37,524 nt of DNA from an uncultured Planctomycetaceae bacterium. Lineage in GTDB: Bacteria; Planctomycetota; Planctomycetia; Pirellulales; Pirellulaceae. The position numbers were made by a program, and so were the translations under genes. Positions 9,297 to 19,029 of this stretch are shown here, piece by piece. Position 1 is the stretch's first letter. The number at the start of each line of letters is the position of its first letter. The stretch is from assembly GCA_903863885.1 (NCBI GenBank), contig CAIPEB010000057.1:1-37524 (forward strand), written 5' to 3'. Under the pieces are notes generated by a model. The model searched no databases, was not told where the DNA came from, and saw only the letters and a program-made list of their open reading frames with translations.

Positions 9297-9578
9297 GTGT
9301 TTCAAGATTTGCTCTCCCTCCGGAGGTCGTGCGGTTTGGAAGTGGTTGCACCGTCGTGATTCATGCTTCACTCTCCCTCCGGGAGAGTCGGGCCGAAGGC
9401 CCGGAGAGGGTTGTCGCGCCGCTGGTCGTAGAATTCACCACTGGTTCGAAAGACCCTCCCCGACCGCTACGCGGCCGACCCTCCCGCACGCGAGAGGGTG
9501 AAGCCAAGTCGTAATGTCCAAATGGTCCCTAAACCGCACGACCTCTCTGGGAGGGTGCAATCGATTTTCCAAACACGT
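9297..9578. repeat. Snap-back (MITE-like) repeat, about 280 bp
   Basis: Two long imperfect inverted arms fold on each other. The outer arms contain a perfect 15-bp inverted repeat (gaggtcgtgcggttt at 9323-9337; its reverse complement at 9533-9547) extended outward by similar sequence to a shared GTGTTT/AAACAC end. The inner arms repeat the theme with GCTTCAC-CTCTCC...GGGTCGG...GAGGGT on both sides, and the left inner arm contains the 16-bp palindrome around CGGGCCGAAGGCCCGG. A roughly 40-bp centre (about 9418-9460) is unpaired. No transposase frame is present. It lies between the divergent genes at 9171 and 9956. A non-autonomous mobile element or REP-like structure fits best. Confidence 0.6.
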
Positions 9579-9955
9579 TCTCATGCATGCTCGGCGCCGG
9601 TGCTCGGCTCGAACGGCGCAAGAGTGGCTGCTTCAGCGTCCATTTTGACACTTTCCCGAACAGGTCCGCCACGGTGCCGTGTCGGCACGGAGGTGAAAAG
9701 TACATTAGCGTGTTCCTGCGCCGCGCCATGCCGGATTTCATTCGGTACGATTGTGTGGGGGCGCCGGGCGTATTTCGATCCGGCCTTCGGTCCGATTGCT
9801 GCTCCGCCGCGGGTGCCGCAGACGCCCGCCGCCGTCCGCCGGGAGCCGGAAGGCCGGGAGATCAGGCGGGCTTGGCGCTGACCGCATCCTCGCGTCCGCA
9901 ATCTTCAGCGTGCAGATTCACGGCGTCTTGATCATTGAATGAGAGAAGACCCATC
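9579..9955. other. Intergenic stretch upstream of the 1414-residue protein
   Basis: No gene is supported in this stretch. A small hairpin (GTGCCG-TGT-CGGCAC, 9674-9688) is visible. The only ribosome-binding-like sequence before the ATG at 9956 is a weak AGAGAAGA. Confidence 0.4.
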
Positions 9956-12900
9956 ATGAACACAACTCTCGTCATAATGCTGCTGACCGGGTTTAACGCC
10001 GCCGCGCCTCAGCCGCTCCCCGGCGGGTTTCAACAAACGGCGGACAGCAATGTCGCTCAGAGCAAAGAGTCTTCGCCGGGTACGGAGCCTCGGCTGCGAA
10101 TCGGATTTCTCGATGCGTCAGTTCCGGCAGCGCCCTCGGTGCAGAACAGCGCAGCGCTGGAGTATGCGCTGACACAAGGCCAGGTCACACGCGTCCGGCC
10201 ATTACCGGAAGGAGGCTGGAAAGACGCAACGGAGGCATGGTGGGCGCCTGAAGAAGCAGATGTGGTCTGGTTTCATCAGGCCGACGATCCGGCCGCTGCG
10301 GCAATCCCCGAATCCGCGTCGGCGGATCTGCGCGGGTATCTGGAAATGGGAGGCGTGTTGCTCCTGTCGGGAGCGGCGGGACGGCTGGTGAATGACCTCG
10401 GCATCGAATCAACGCCGGTCCGCGTGTTGGGCACCTCTTCAGCTCCGTACCTGTCGGGCATCCAGGTTCACTCGCAGCATAAGCAGCATGACGCATTCAA
10501 GGGGCTTGATCCGTCGCAGACGATTCTGCTCACCTCCTTCGGCGGAAACGCACTGGCCGATTTCTACGGTACGGCGGGCCCGCACGGCGAATTGCTCGCC
10601 GAAGGCAATGCGGGAGTCGGAGAACGGCCGCTGGTGGAATACACGTTCGGTGCCGGTCGAGTGATCTTCGTTGGCTGGCGTCTGCCCGACTTCACCACAA
10701 AATCGGACCCGCATCGTGCCAACCTGGAACGCCTGTTCGGCAACCTGCTCAAGTACCTGGCGAAGTGCAACTCGAATCGCGGCCGGTTGGTCCCGCCGGC
10801 AGTTCCTTGCCGGTATCGTCGCGTGTTGGGCGTGCCCGTCCTGTTGGCAGATCAGCCGGCCGCGATCGCGGCCGGAGATCGTAACGGCCAGGATTGGACG
10901 GTCGTGACATTTCACGACCGGGCGACTTCCGACGCGGTCGCCGTTGAGGATCTGGCGGTTTCCGAGCTGAACATCCCGCCGGCCGAGAAACTGCGCGGAA
11001 TAACGCTGCTGAGCCGATCCAAGCCGGTTTCCCAATACGTGGCGCTGCGTCGTCGCCAAACCGACGAAGATAATCAGCGGGACGCGGAAAAGCTCAAGGG
11101 ACTCCGGGTCACAAAGCCCCGGGTCAAGACCGTGCCCGGGCCGCTTCAGCCGTTGCAGATGCCGGAACTCGAGCAAAGCGTGCTGCTCGGACGTTCGCCC
11201 TTCATGGCCCCCGGCGAAGGGCTCGGCGATATCCAGCCGGCCTACGAACCGCTCGAAGACGGCGGATTTCGCATCGCCAACAGCACACGCCGTCTCAATC
11301 GTCCGATTGCCCACGGCCAGAACCGCGTGTGGACGGGAGACGTGCCGGTCTTCCGCCTCGACACGACGACGGGGAATGGATCCTATGCCAGCGATCGGGT
11401 TTTCCCGCTCTGGCCGCGTCCCGACATTCAATCCGGGTCGGTTTATCCGTGCATGGGTACGTTGCGCCTGGCCGTACCTGGTTCCGACGGCCAGCTTCTG
11501 TGGTTGGATACAGTACCCGATGTGACCGCGACATTTCGTCCAGGTTATACCGAGTACGCACTGCGCTCGGGGCGTGACGGTTGGAGCGCGAAGATCATCG
11601 TCGCGCCGGCGATGGACTTCCATGGAATGATCTGTCGTGTGGAGTTCGATCGCCCCCTGACGTTGCACTGGCAATACGGAGGCATATGGTGGCGCGAGTC
11701 CGACGCGAACGCCAATCGCGTGGAGGTGGCGGGCACGCATGCGCGAATCACGGAGCCGAACCTGCCCAACGGCATCGCGGTTGCCGGCTGTGATCAGCCG
11801 GGCGAATTGCGATCGGCAAACGTCCCGCACGGGCAGCAGGCGGAGTTCGACTCCCGCCAACCGCAGGCGACGTACCACGTGTGCGTCACTTGGGGCGTGA
11901 CCGGCTACGACCGGGACTACGCGCAGCGGGTCATGCAGCGGCTCGAACAGCAGAAGGTCGGCTGGACTGCGGCCATCGACCGCCTGAAGAAACTCTGGTT
12001 CGACTGCTACATCAAACCGGCCCTCGACCCGGAACCTCACTTCGCGACGCTGATCGCGCATCCGGCCGATGAACTGCAGCGTACGCGCACGACGTGGGAC
12101 AAGCGGCGGGATGAGTTTCAGATCCGAACGCCCGATCCTCATCTCAATGCGCTGATCAACTGGAGTCGCTGCACCACCGAGTACCATCGGCAAGGGCCCG
12201 GATTGGTGCTTGGCGGCCAGTACTGGATTATGTACTCGCACATTTCCACGGGGTGGTACGGCAAGGAATGGGGCGGCGACCACGCGGCGCTCGATGACTG
12301 CCTGCGACTCTATGCCGCGATGCAGTCGGATGAGGGCTTCATCCGCTGGGTATCGCCGTCGCTGACGCCCTTCGATGCCGAGAACAACACGCCGTATTGG
12401 GTTGATCACGTCTGGTGGCACTATGCCTGGACCGGCGATCGGCAGTTCGTGCTCGATCTCTGGCCGCAGGTGCGGAAAGCAGTGGCCTGGCAATGCCAAC
12501 ACAAAGACCCGGACGGGGACGGCCTGTTTCAGGACTGGTACGAGTACTGGAACTGCGACTCGAACGGCAAAGGTCCGAAAGCGGCGGCGCCCAGCGCGAT
12601 GTCGTGGGCCATGCTGGATCGCGCGGCGCGTCTGGCCGCCGTTGCCGGCGACAAGGAGGCGGAATCGCAGTACCGCCAACTGGCCGAACGAAGCCGGCAG
12701 GCGATCCTTCGGGAACTCTGGCGCGACGATGCCGGGCGGCTCGGTTCGATCGGCGGCGAAGGGATCTGGCGCGGCCATCCGCAGACTTGGGAGGAGTACC
12801 TGGCGATCAACGCGGGACTGCTCGGTCCTGACGCGGGCCGCCGGGCCATGCGCTGGTTGTCATCGCATTACGGCTTTGAACCGCAGCCGGGTGTTCATCT

Positions 12901-14200
12901 GCTTTCCTGCAGCGACTGGTTTCCAATCCGCTGGAGTACCCAGTGGATACCGACGGGTGACACGTTGCTGGCGGCGATGGCCGGCATGCGGTCGGGCGAC
13001 ACCGACCATTGGTGGCCGTATGTCCAAACCGTCATCCGGTCGTCGTTCAAGAGCGAGTTCCCCGGCATCAACATGGGGATATCCAACTTCGGTGCCGGAG
13101 GCGGTGATCGAGAGGATGTCGATTCGGTCGATCCCCATGTGCACGCCATGACGCGCGGACTGTTCGGCATCACCCCGGCGCTGTACGAGGACCGCATCGA
13201 GATCTGTCCCGCCTTGCCTTCCTCATGGTCCGAGGCCAGCCTGCGCACTCCGGATCTCCACTGCGAGTGCCGGCGAGTGAACGATCAACTGGTCGTGCGC
13301 ATTCGCACATCCAGACCACTGGTTAAATCGGTGCGCGGATTTCCGGGCGGCGAAGCCGTGACAACTTCCAAGGAGTCCGATTCGACGGTCACGGTGGGAG
13401 TCGGTCCGAGACCGGCCGCGACAGACATCCCCGCGCACCCGGCCACGATTCTCGCCGAGCAGCAGCCTCCCGCAGCCGAGGAGCGGGGACGCGGCGCAAG
13501 CTCCGAGGAACGCGCGAAGCTTGTGTTGTTCGACCTGTCCGCCGCATGCAACGTGACGGCCGAGGAGATGACCGCCATGCGATTTGTGTACGACGACAAA
13601 GGCGGACTTGAAATCGCGGGCGTTCGCTCGAGCGGTCCGGAACAGCCGATCGAAGGATGGTGGGGAAACCCGTCCCTGAAATTGCCGCCGACGCCGCGCG
13701 TTGTGGAATCGTCCAACGGCGTGCTGTTCCTGACAGCGGGCCGGCCGCGTCCCGGCCTGTCGCCGGCCCCGAAAGACAGGTTGGCGCTGAGTAGTTGGCC
13801 TCCCCATCCTCTTCCCGGCGCCGCGGTCGTGGATGTCGGTCTGCACTGCGAACGCGTGTGGCTCCTGCTGCAGTGCTACGTCCATCCGATGAAGAACTAC
13901 ATTCCCAACGGCGAGGTCGTATTGCACTATGCCGATGGCCGCCGGAAGATCGAATCGCTGGTGCCTCCGTTCAACCTGGATTGCTATTTCCAGCACTTCA
14001 GTCGGAAAGGAACGCCGGTGCCTTTCGGCGCACTGGGGCCGGCCGGGTTCATTCATGCCGGCATGATGTCACCGCATGCCGACGTGCTGGAGATCGCATG
14101 CGACTCGGCGCAGGAACTCAAGAGCGTCGAGATCCGCGCTACGTGCACCGAGGGTGTCCTTGGCGTTTTGGGCATGACGGCGCTGACGTCGAGAGAATAG
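9956..14200 (+). CDS. Very large secreted ThuA-like / six-hairpin glycosidase-like protein
   Basis: The 1414-residue product starts at the ATG that gives a short signal peptide (MNTTLVIMLLTGFNAAA). An in-frame TTG 21 nt upstream is less likely. Residues about 45-260 form a flavodoxin/ThuA-like or amidotransferase-like domain: a lead strand LRIGFLDAS, then GGVLLLSGAAG and FGAGRVIFVGWRL. The middle (about 420-720) is beta-rich. Residues about 720-1090 carry a helical (alpha/alpha)6 catalytic-like domain with WGGDHAALDDCLRLY, DHVWWHYAWTGD, DPDGDGLFQDWYEYWN and TWEEYLAINAGLL, as in GH63/GH78-type six-hairpin enzymes. About 220 C-terminal residues form an extra beta-rich domain. A role in hydrolysing complex glycans is likely; the substrate is unknown. 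It is convergent with the MFS gene, 13 bp away. Confidence 0.7.
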   Translation: MNTTLVIMLLTGFNAAAPQPLPGGFQQTADSNVAQSKESSPGTEPRLRIGFLDASVPAAPSVQNSAALEYALTQGQVTRVRPLPEGGWKDATEAWWAPEEADVVWFHQADDPAAAAIPESASADLRGYLEMGGVLLLSGAAGRLVNDLGIESTPVRVLGTSSAPYLSGIQVHSQHKQHDAFKGLDPSQTILLTSFGGNALADFYGTAGPHGELLAEGNAGVGERPLVEYTFGAGRVIFVGWRLPDFTTKSDPHRANLERLFGNLLKYLAKCNSNRGRLVPPAVPCRYRRVLGVPVLLADQPAAIAAGDRNGQDWTVVTFHDRATSDAVAVEDLAVSELNIPPAEKLRGITLLSRSKPVSQYVALRRRQTDEDNQRDAEKLKGLRVTKPRVKTVPGPLQPLQMPELEQSVLLGRSPFMAPGEGLGDIQPAYEPLEDGGFRIANSTRRLNRPIAHGQNRVWTGDVPVFRLDTTTGNGSYASDRVFPLWPRPDIQSGSVYPCMGTLRLAVPGSDGQLLWLDTVPDVTATFRPGYTEYALRSGRDGWSAKIIVAPAMDFHGMICRVEFDRPLTLHWQYGGIWWRESDANANRVEVAGTHARITEPNLPNGIAVAGCDQPGELRSANVPHGQQAEFDSRQPQATYHVCVTWGVTGYDRDYAQRVMQRLEQQKVGWTAAIDRLKKLWFDCYIKPALDPEPHFATLIAHPADELQRTRTTWDKRRDEFQIRTPDPHLNALINWSRCTTEYHRQGPGLVLGGQYWIMYSHISTGWYGKEWGGDHAALDDCLRLYAAMQSDEGFIRWVSPSLTPFDAENNTPYWVDHVWWHYAWTGDRQFVLDLWPQVRKAVAWQCQHKDPDGDGLFQDWYEYWNCDSNGKGPKAAAPSAMSWAMLDRAARLAAVAGDKEAESQYRQLAERSRQAILRELWRDDAGRLGSIGGEGIWRGHPQTWEEYLAINAGLLGPDAGRRAMRWLSSHYGFEPQPGVHLLSCSDWFPIRWSTQWIPTGDTLLAAMAGMRSGDTDHWWPYVQTVIRSSFKSEFPGINMGISNFGAGGGDREDVDSVDPHVHAMTRGLFGITPALYEDRIEICPALPSSWSEASLRTPDLHCECRRVNDQLVVRIRTSRPLVKSVRGFPGGEAVTTSKESDSTVTVGVGPRPAATDIPAHPATILAEQQPPAAEERGRGASSEERAKLVLFDLSAACNVTAEEMTAMRFVYDDKGGLEIAGVRSSGPEQPIEGWWGNPSLKLPPTPRVVESSNGVLFLTAGRPRPGLSPAPKDRLALSSWPPHPLPGAAVVDVGLHCERVWLLLQCYVHPMKNYIPNGEVVLHYADGRRKIESLVPPFNLDCYFQHFSRKGTPVPFGALGPAGFIHAGMMSPHADVLEIACDSAQELKSVEIRATCTEGVLGVLGMTALTSRE

Positions 14201-14213
14201 CCCTTTGCCTCGA

Positions 14214-15643
14214 TCATGAAGGTGCAGCGGGGCGACTGCTCCAGAATTGTTCGATTTCCTCGAGGGTCTTGCCTTTGGTTTCCGGGACCATTGTGGCAAT
14301 AAACAGCACCGCCACGGCCGTGGCGGCGCCATAGATGCCAAAGACGCCGGCGCCGCCGAGGTTCTCCAGGAGTCGCGGCAGGGACTGGGAGATCAAGAAG
14401 CCGGTGCCCCAGCCGAACATGGTGACGAAGCCCGCCGCCCTGCCTCGAATTCGGGTGGGGAATAGTTCGGAAATGACAATCCATCCGAGGGCGCCGTAGG
14501 AGAACGCGAAACAGGCGACGTGCACAAGCAGCGGGACGAGCAGCCTGATCCCGGTTTCGACATGGAAGGCGAAAGCAGGGCCGCGGTGTTCAGTGCCGCT
14601 GCGCAGCCTCCGACGCCGGTCAGCAGCAACGGTCGTCGGCCGGCCCGGTCGACCAGCGCCATGGCGACGAGAGTGAACACGAGGTTCATTACGCCGATGG
14701 CCACGGTCCCGTCCATCGCGCCTTCCGGTGCGGCGCCCGCCGTAGCCAGGAGTTTGGGGGCATAGTACATGATCACGTTGATGCCGCTGAGATTGCCGAA
14801 GATCGTCAGAAGCACGCCAATGACCAACGGGCGTCTCAGGCGCCGGCTGAACAGTTCGGAGAGAGATCCCGTTTGCGTCGTCAGTGACCGGTCGATGGAC
14901 GCCAGTTCCAACTGCACGTCGCCGGTTCCCGACAGGCGAATCAGCACCCGCTTCGCCTGATCCGGGCGTCCGTTCTTGAGGAGCCACCGCGGACTTTCCG
15001 GGATGATAAGGATCAGCAGCAGGAAGAGCAGCGAGGGCAGCGCGCAGGCACCCAGCATGCCCCGCCACATTTCATCCACGAGAAGCCATCGCAACCATTG
15101 CACGTCTCCAGCCCAACGATCGCCAAAGCGCAGGATCAACGCGTTGGAGGCGAAGGCCGTCAAGATGCCCACGGTGATTGCCAACTGAAACGTCGCGATC
15201 ATCCGCCCTCGCAGACGCGGCGGAGAGATCTCGGCGATGTACAGCGGTCCGACCACCGAGGCAAACCCGATACCCAAACCGCCGACGATCCGCGCCAGGA
15301 CCAGGACGATCGCCGAGGGCGGCACGGCGGAGGCGACGGTCGAAGAGAGAAACAGCACGCCCGCGGCGCGCAGGATCGCGCGGCGTCCGAAGCGGTCGGC
15401 GAGCCACCCGGAGGCGAAGGTGCCGATCACGCAACCCAGCACAGCGGAACTGACGATCCAGCCCTCGCCGTCGGAATCCAGGCGGAAGGTTGCCCGGACC
15501 ATCGCCAGGGCGCCGGACACCACGGCGGTGTCGATGCCGAAAAGCAGGCCGCTCAGGCCCACGATCAGGCAAATCGACACAAAGTACGGCGTGGCGGGCC
15601 GCGAGGCGGCGGCGTCGGGCTGAGGTGTCGCGATCGTCGTCAT
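14214..15643 (-). pseudogene. MFS sugar:cation symporter-like gene, interrupted by a frameshift
   Basis: Two overlapping frames together give one full-length sugar-porter MFS protein (about 475 residues). The first frame (from the ATG at 15643) carries GWLADRFGRRA, IGFASVVGPLYIAEISPPRLRG and PESPRWLLKNGR, and loses family character near 14585. The other frame then supplies HVETGIRLLVPLL, GWIVISELFPTRIRGRAAG and the C-terminal VPETKGKTLEEIE, ending at 14214. Joining them needs a -1 shift near 14585-14600, equivalent to a missing base. This may be a real inactivating mutation or a sequencing/assembly error; a programmed shift is less likely because no slippery heptamer is evident. The ATG overlaps the stop of the upstream URO-D gene by 4 bp (ATGA). 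As a symporter it would import a sugar across the inner membrane. Confidence 0.75.
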
Positions 15644-16704
15644 GGTCCAGCCTCGTCCATCCGGATCTTCTTCGCCGCTTCAATCATGGCAAGGAAGCCG
15701 TCGACGGGCACATAGTCGGGGATGGAATTCCCGGAGCCCAACGCATAGCCTTGCGCGGCGGCGCGGAACCGCCGGCCTTGCTCGACGACCAACTCGAACA
15801 CCGCTTGAGGATTCTTCAGACAGAGGTCATTGACATCAATGCCCCCGAACAGGCCGATGCGGCGGCCGTACTGCTCGATCCAGCGGGAAAACGGCGCGAT
15901 CTGGTCTTCGTTGGAATGTTTCGCGTCGATCCCCGCGTCGATCACTGCGTCCATTACCGGAAAGATGCAGCCGCAACTGTGCCACAGAAACGGTTTGCCC
16001 GCGCGGTGAACGATCTCGATTACCCGTCGGTATTGCGGAATAACATGCAGGATCGCATGTTCGGGCCGGATCAACATCGAAGTCTTGAACCCCAGATCGT
16101 CACCCATCCGGCAGACCGCGAAGAGATCCGCATAGCGCCGCAGCAGTTCCGACCAGAGGCACGTCATGAGGTCGCCGATCTTGCGGAACAGCGCGGCGTA
16201 CAGCTCCGGGTCATCATGATGCAGCAGGCACAATGGCTCATAGCCGACCAGATCATCTGCGACCTCGAAGACCCCGAAACCGCAACCGCCCACGGCTTTC
16301 ATGCCCGGCGGCATGACAGCGGCCAGAGCCTCGACCTGCACCTGATAAGCATCCCAGAAGATGCGCGGGAGTTCATTCCAGGGATATCGCTCGAAATCGG
16401 CGCGATTCTGGATCGGCCCGGGCCGCCCGCCCACGATCGCCCCGTGGTCGGGCAAAATCGGGCAGATGCCGCATTCGAAACTGACCGTGTCGTAGGTCAT
16501 CGCACGCCAGAATCGGCATACCTTTGCGAAATGGGCCCGCCATTCTTCGCTGCTGGCGGTTGCGGGCCGTGTCATGTCGGTTTGCAGGATCGAGGCCATA
16601 ACGACCTGTTCGTCGATATGGTGCTCGTAGAGCGGCAGATGCGTCGGGCGACGATTGTGCGCCGCCGCCACAAGTTGCCGGTAGTCGGGCACGTGTGTTG
16701 TCAT
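15640..16704 (-). CDS. URO-D-superfamily protein (corrinoid methyltransferase-like)
   Basis: The start at 16704 has a strong GGAGGAA ribosome-binding sequence about 9 nt upstream. The same frame is open 81 nt further, but without such a site. The 354-residue protein has the family N-terminus (RRPTHLPLYEHHIDEQVV), MPPGMKAVGGCGFGVFEVA, and the Zn-site-like FLWHSCGCIFPVMDAVIDAG (HxCG present). It lacks the final Cys ligand: the corresponding loop reads ALGSGNSIPDYVPVD. This is the group commonly annotated 'uroporphyrinogen decarboxylase family', expanded in PVC bacteria and probably not HemE. It is the upstream partner of the sugar-porter gene through a 4-bp overlap, so a function tied to an imported sugar is suggested (inference). 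Confidence 0.8.
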   Translation of the reverse strand: MTTHVPDYRQLVAAAHNRRPTHLPLYEHHIDEQVVMASILQTDMTRPATASSEEWRAHFAKVCRFWRAMTYDTVSFECGICPILPDHGAIVGGRPGPIQNRADFERYPWNELPRIFWDAYQVQVEALAAVMPPGMKAVGGCGFGVFEVADDLVGYEPLCLLHHDDPELYAALFRKIGDLMTCLWSELLRRYADLFAVCRMGDDLGFKTSMLIRPEHAILHVIPQYRRVIEIVHRAGKPFLWHSCGCIFPVMDAVIDAGIDAKHSNEDQIAPFSRWIEQYGRRIGLFGGIDVNDLCLKNPQAVFELVVEQGRRFRAAAQGYALGSGNSIPDYVPVDGFLAMIEAAKKIRMDEAGP

Positions 16705-16817
16705 CGAGGCACTTCCTCCAGGGACTGCAACAAGCTCTCCCGGCAGAACTGCGCGCCGCAGACGCACGAGTCGGCCGCCCCGCAATGCACCGTAATCGCC
16801 GGGGCAAACTCAGGCAT
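16701..16817 (-). CDS. Possible small Cys-rich protein upstream of the URO-D gene
   Basis: A 38-residue frame starts at an ATG at 16817 and its TGA overlaps the URO-D ATG (ATGA), the same coupling used between the next two genes. It contains HCG (about 11-13), CVCG (18-21) and FC (24-25). The ribosome-binding sequence (GGGAAG) is weak and no family is recognised. It could be a real leader or metal-binding peptide, or chance. Confidence 0.25.
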   Translation of the reverse strand: MPEFAPAITVHCGAADSCVCGAQFCRESLLQSLEEVPR

Positions 16818-16953
16818 GGAACTTCCCGCCGGGATCAAGTGGCGTTATCCCGCGATTGTAATGCGAATGCGGTCTCAGGCCGGCACAATGCGGTACTATT
16901 CCGTGCAAAATACACGCAGATGCGTGCAATGGGAGGCGGCCGCATGCCGGGAG

Positions 16954-17163
16954 TCAACGTCGGGCCCCGTCCTGCTCGCGCGGCAGTCGCCTGCGCCGGT
17001 ATACGGAAGGCGCCATATGTTCATGCCGCTGAAACGTCATATTCAGGTGTCGAGCCCCTCGGAACCCGCACTTCACGGCGATCGCCATCGTCTTAAGATC
17101 AGTTTCCAGCAGCATGCGTTTGGCCTCGGCCAGCCGCAAACGCGTGATTTCTTGCACAAATAA
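16954..17163 (-). pseudogene. Truncated AraC-family (XylR-type) DNA-binding remnant
   Basis: About 68 codons encode the last part of an AraC C-terminal domain: LFVQEITRLRLAEAKRMLL (linker helix), then TMAIAVKCGFRGARHLNMTF (second helix-turn-helix), then MAPSVYRRRRL. Intact homologues are about 280-390 residues with a sensor domain and a first helix-turn-helix, both absent here. Upstream, the sequence becomes the 5' region of the gene at 17258 on the other strand. It is a broken regulator, possibly once controlling the URO-D/MFS operon downstream on the same strand. Confidence 0.6.
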
Positions 17164-17257
17164 CGACCTCTTCGTGCTGGACGGGCCGCTCGCCGCGGGT
17201 AGGATCGTGGGGGCCGAGATCATCGCGCGCCGGAAACCGGAAACGAAGGAGTGGTCC

Positions 17258-19015
17258 ATGTCTGCGATTCTGCGAACATCGCTGCAGGGGCTCTTGCTGG
17301 TCACGCTGACTGCCGCCGGACGGATCGGCGGATTGCATGCGCAGGCCGTTGAGCCTCGCAATCAAATTGACGTCCCGCGGATCGACGAGATGCCTGCCCG
17401 GCCGACGCCGTTCACGGTGATTGACTGGAACAAACTGGCCCGCGACTACGCCGATCTGGCGTTCGATCTCGAAGCCAAGGGCGAGTACCTGCCGCTGATC
17501 TGGATCGACAAAACGCAGACGAACTTCCCCGAAGAGGCGTTTGGATTATACGTCACCGTGGGCGATCCGCGCGGAGGGCCCGGCATCGCCGGCGGCACCT
17601 ACCACATTGCCAGCGGAAGCATGGGAGCCGTGCTCGGATCGACCCTGGCGGGCATCGACATGCGGGCCTATCGGGGACGCAACTGGGTCGGCATGTGCCG
17701 CGCGTATTTCAATCGTGCCAACGGCCGCAATGTGTTCATGGAACATGTGCGCGACTTTGACGCACGGAAGATCGGCGGTTGTCACGCCTTCGACTTCTGG
17801 GGCGACGTTCTGCCGAGCCTGCTGGCGATGGAATTAGCGGCCTGTTATCCCCAGGAACGCACCCTCGACGAGCCGCTGCGGATCACGGCTGATCAATTCG
17901 TCCGCGCCGCGGACGTCCTCTTGTCCACGCCCGAGAAGTTTGCCTGGAGCACCTTCGACTTCCGCCTCATGAAACCGGTGCGCAACATCGTTCCGGTCCA
18001 GCGGGATGCGGCGGGCGGCTTCGCGGCCCTGCTCTACTGGGCGCATCAGCGGTTCGGGGACCGAAAGTACCTCGAAGCATCTCTTCGATGCCTGGACTAC
18101 CTCGACTCGCTTCAGGAGAACCCGGTCTATGCCTGTATGTTGCCCTACGGAATTTACGCGATGGCCCGCGCGAACGCCGAGCAGGGGAAGCACTATGACG
18201 TGGCCAAGCACGTGCGTTGGGCTTTCGCCGGGGGCCGCGTCTGCATCGAAGGGGCGCATGCGGGCAAGTGGGGCGAATACGACGTGAGCGGCCTGATCGA
18301 GATGCAAGGCTGCCAACGAGTGTATGCGATGGAGACGTTTCTGTGGGTGAAGTGTCTGGTACCGGCGGTTCGGTACGATCCGCGGTTGGCCCGGCCGATC
18401 GGCCGCTGGATGCAGAACGTTGCCTGCCACGCCCGGTACTTTTATCCCGACTATCTTCCCAAAGAACACCAGGTGGCTCCCGAGTACCGCGATCTCACGC
18501 GAGGCGTGATCGGTACGGAGGCACTGACCGCGCGGTCGATGCACGGCAACTTCCCGATCCCCACCGCCGAGACCGACAAGTGGCTGAACATCCTCACGCC
18601 CGAGGGTAAGCCGGCGGTCTGGCCGAAAGCGGCCAATTGCAGCCTGTACGGTTCCTCGTACGTCGGCGTGCTCGGCGGAATCATCGGGAAGCTCCCGGCA
18701 GAAGACGGGTCCGCGGTGTCGCTGGATTGCGGAAAGACCGACTTCTACGCCGCGGGCCGCTATCCGACCTTGTTGGTCTACAATCCTTCAGTCGACCGGA
18801 GTTCGTTGCGGATCGACGCGGGGCCGCGCAAGGTCGATCTGTACGACGCCGTAGCCAGGCAATTCGTTGGCCGCGGCGTCAGCGGCGTGACACCCGTTCC
18901 CGTGGCCCCGGACACGGCCGCCGTGCTCGTGTTCGTTCCCTCCGGCGGAGTGCAGACGCGCGACGGCGCGCGGCTATTGGTTGATGGCGTGGTGGTGGAT
19001 TACCAGGCTCCTTAG
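17258..19015 (+). CDS. Secreted helical-toroid-like protein, function unknown
   Basis: The ATG at 17258 has an ideal AAGGAG six nt upstream and opens a signal peptide (MSAILRTSLQGLLLVTLTAA, probably cut after GLHAQA). The 585-residue protein has repeated helix pairs such as AAGGFAALLYWAHQRFGDR and EQGKHYDVAKHVRWAFAGG, as in (alpha/alpha)6 toroid glycan-active enzymes. A C-terminal beta domain (GRYPTLLVYNPSVDRSSLRI) follows. I do not recognise the exact family. It is 14 bp upstream of a URO-D gene on the same strand, so probably co-transcribed. Confidence 0.6.
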   Translation: MSAILRTSLQGLLLVTLTAAGRIGGLHAQAVEPRNQIDVPRIDEMPARPTPFTVIDWNKLARDYADLAFDLEAKGEYLPLIWIDKTQTNFPEEAFGLYVTVGDPRGGPGIAGGTYHIASGSMGAVLGSTLAGIDMRAYRGRNWVGMCRAYFNRANGRNVFMEHVRDFDARKIGGCHAFDFWGDVLPSLLAMELAACYPQERTLDEPLRITADQFVRAADVLLSTPEKFAWSTFDFRLMKPVRNIVPVQRDAAGGFAALLYWAHQRFGDRKYLEASLRCLDYLDSLQENPVYACMLPYGIYAMARANAEQGKHYDVAKHVRWAFAGGRVCIEGAHAGKWGEYDVSGLIEMQGCQRVYAMETFLWVKCLVPAVRYDPRLARPIGRWMQNVACHARYFYPDYLPKEHQVAPEYRDLTRGVIGTEALTARSMHGNFPIPTAETDKWLNILTPEGKPAVWPKAANCSLYGSSYVGVLGGIIGKLPAEDGSAVSLDCGKTDFYAAGRYPTLLVYNPSVDRSSLRIDAGPRKVDLYDAVARQFVGRGVSGVTPVPVAPDTAAVLVFVPSGGVQTRDGARLLVDGVVVDYQAP

Positions 19016-19029
19016 CGATGTGACTGCCG

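Noticed and set aside
9674-9688. GTGCCG-TGT-CGGCAC hairpin
   Set aside because: It has no T-run and no neighbouring gene end, so it is neither a clear terminator nor a known operator.
10439-12778. Long minus-strand open frame (about 779 codons) opposite the 1414-residue gene
   Set aside because: It has no family features or ribosome-binding site and mirrors the codon pattern of the real gene in GC-rich DNA.
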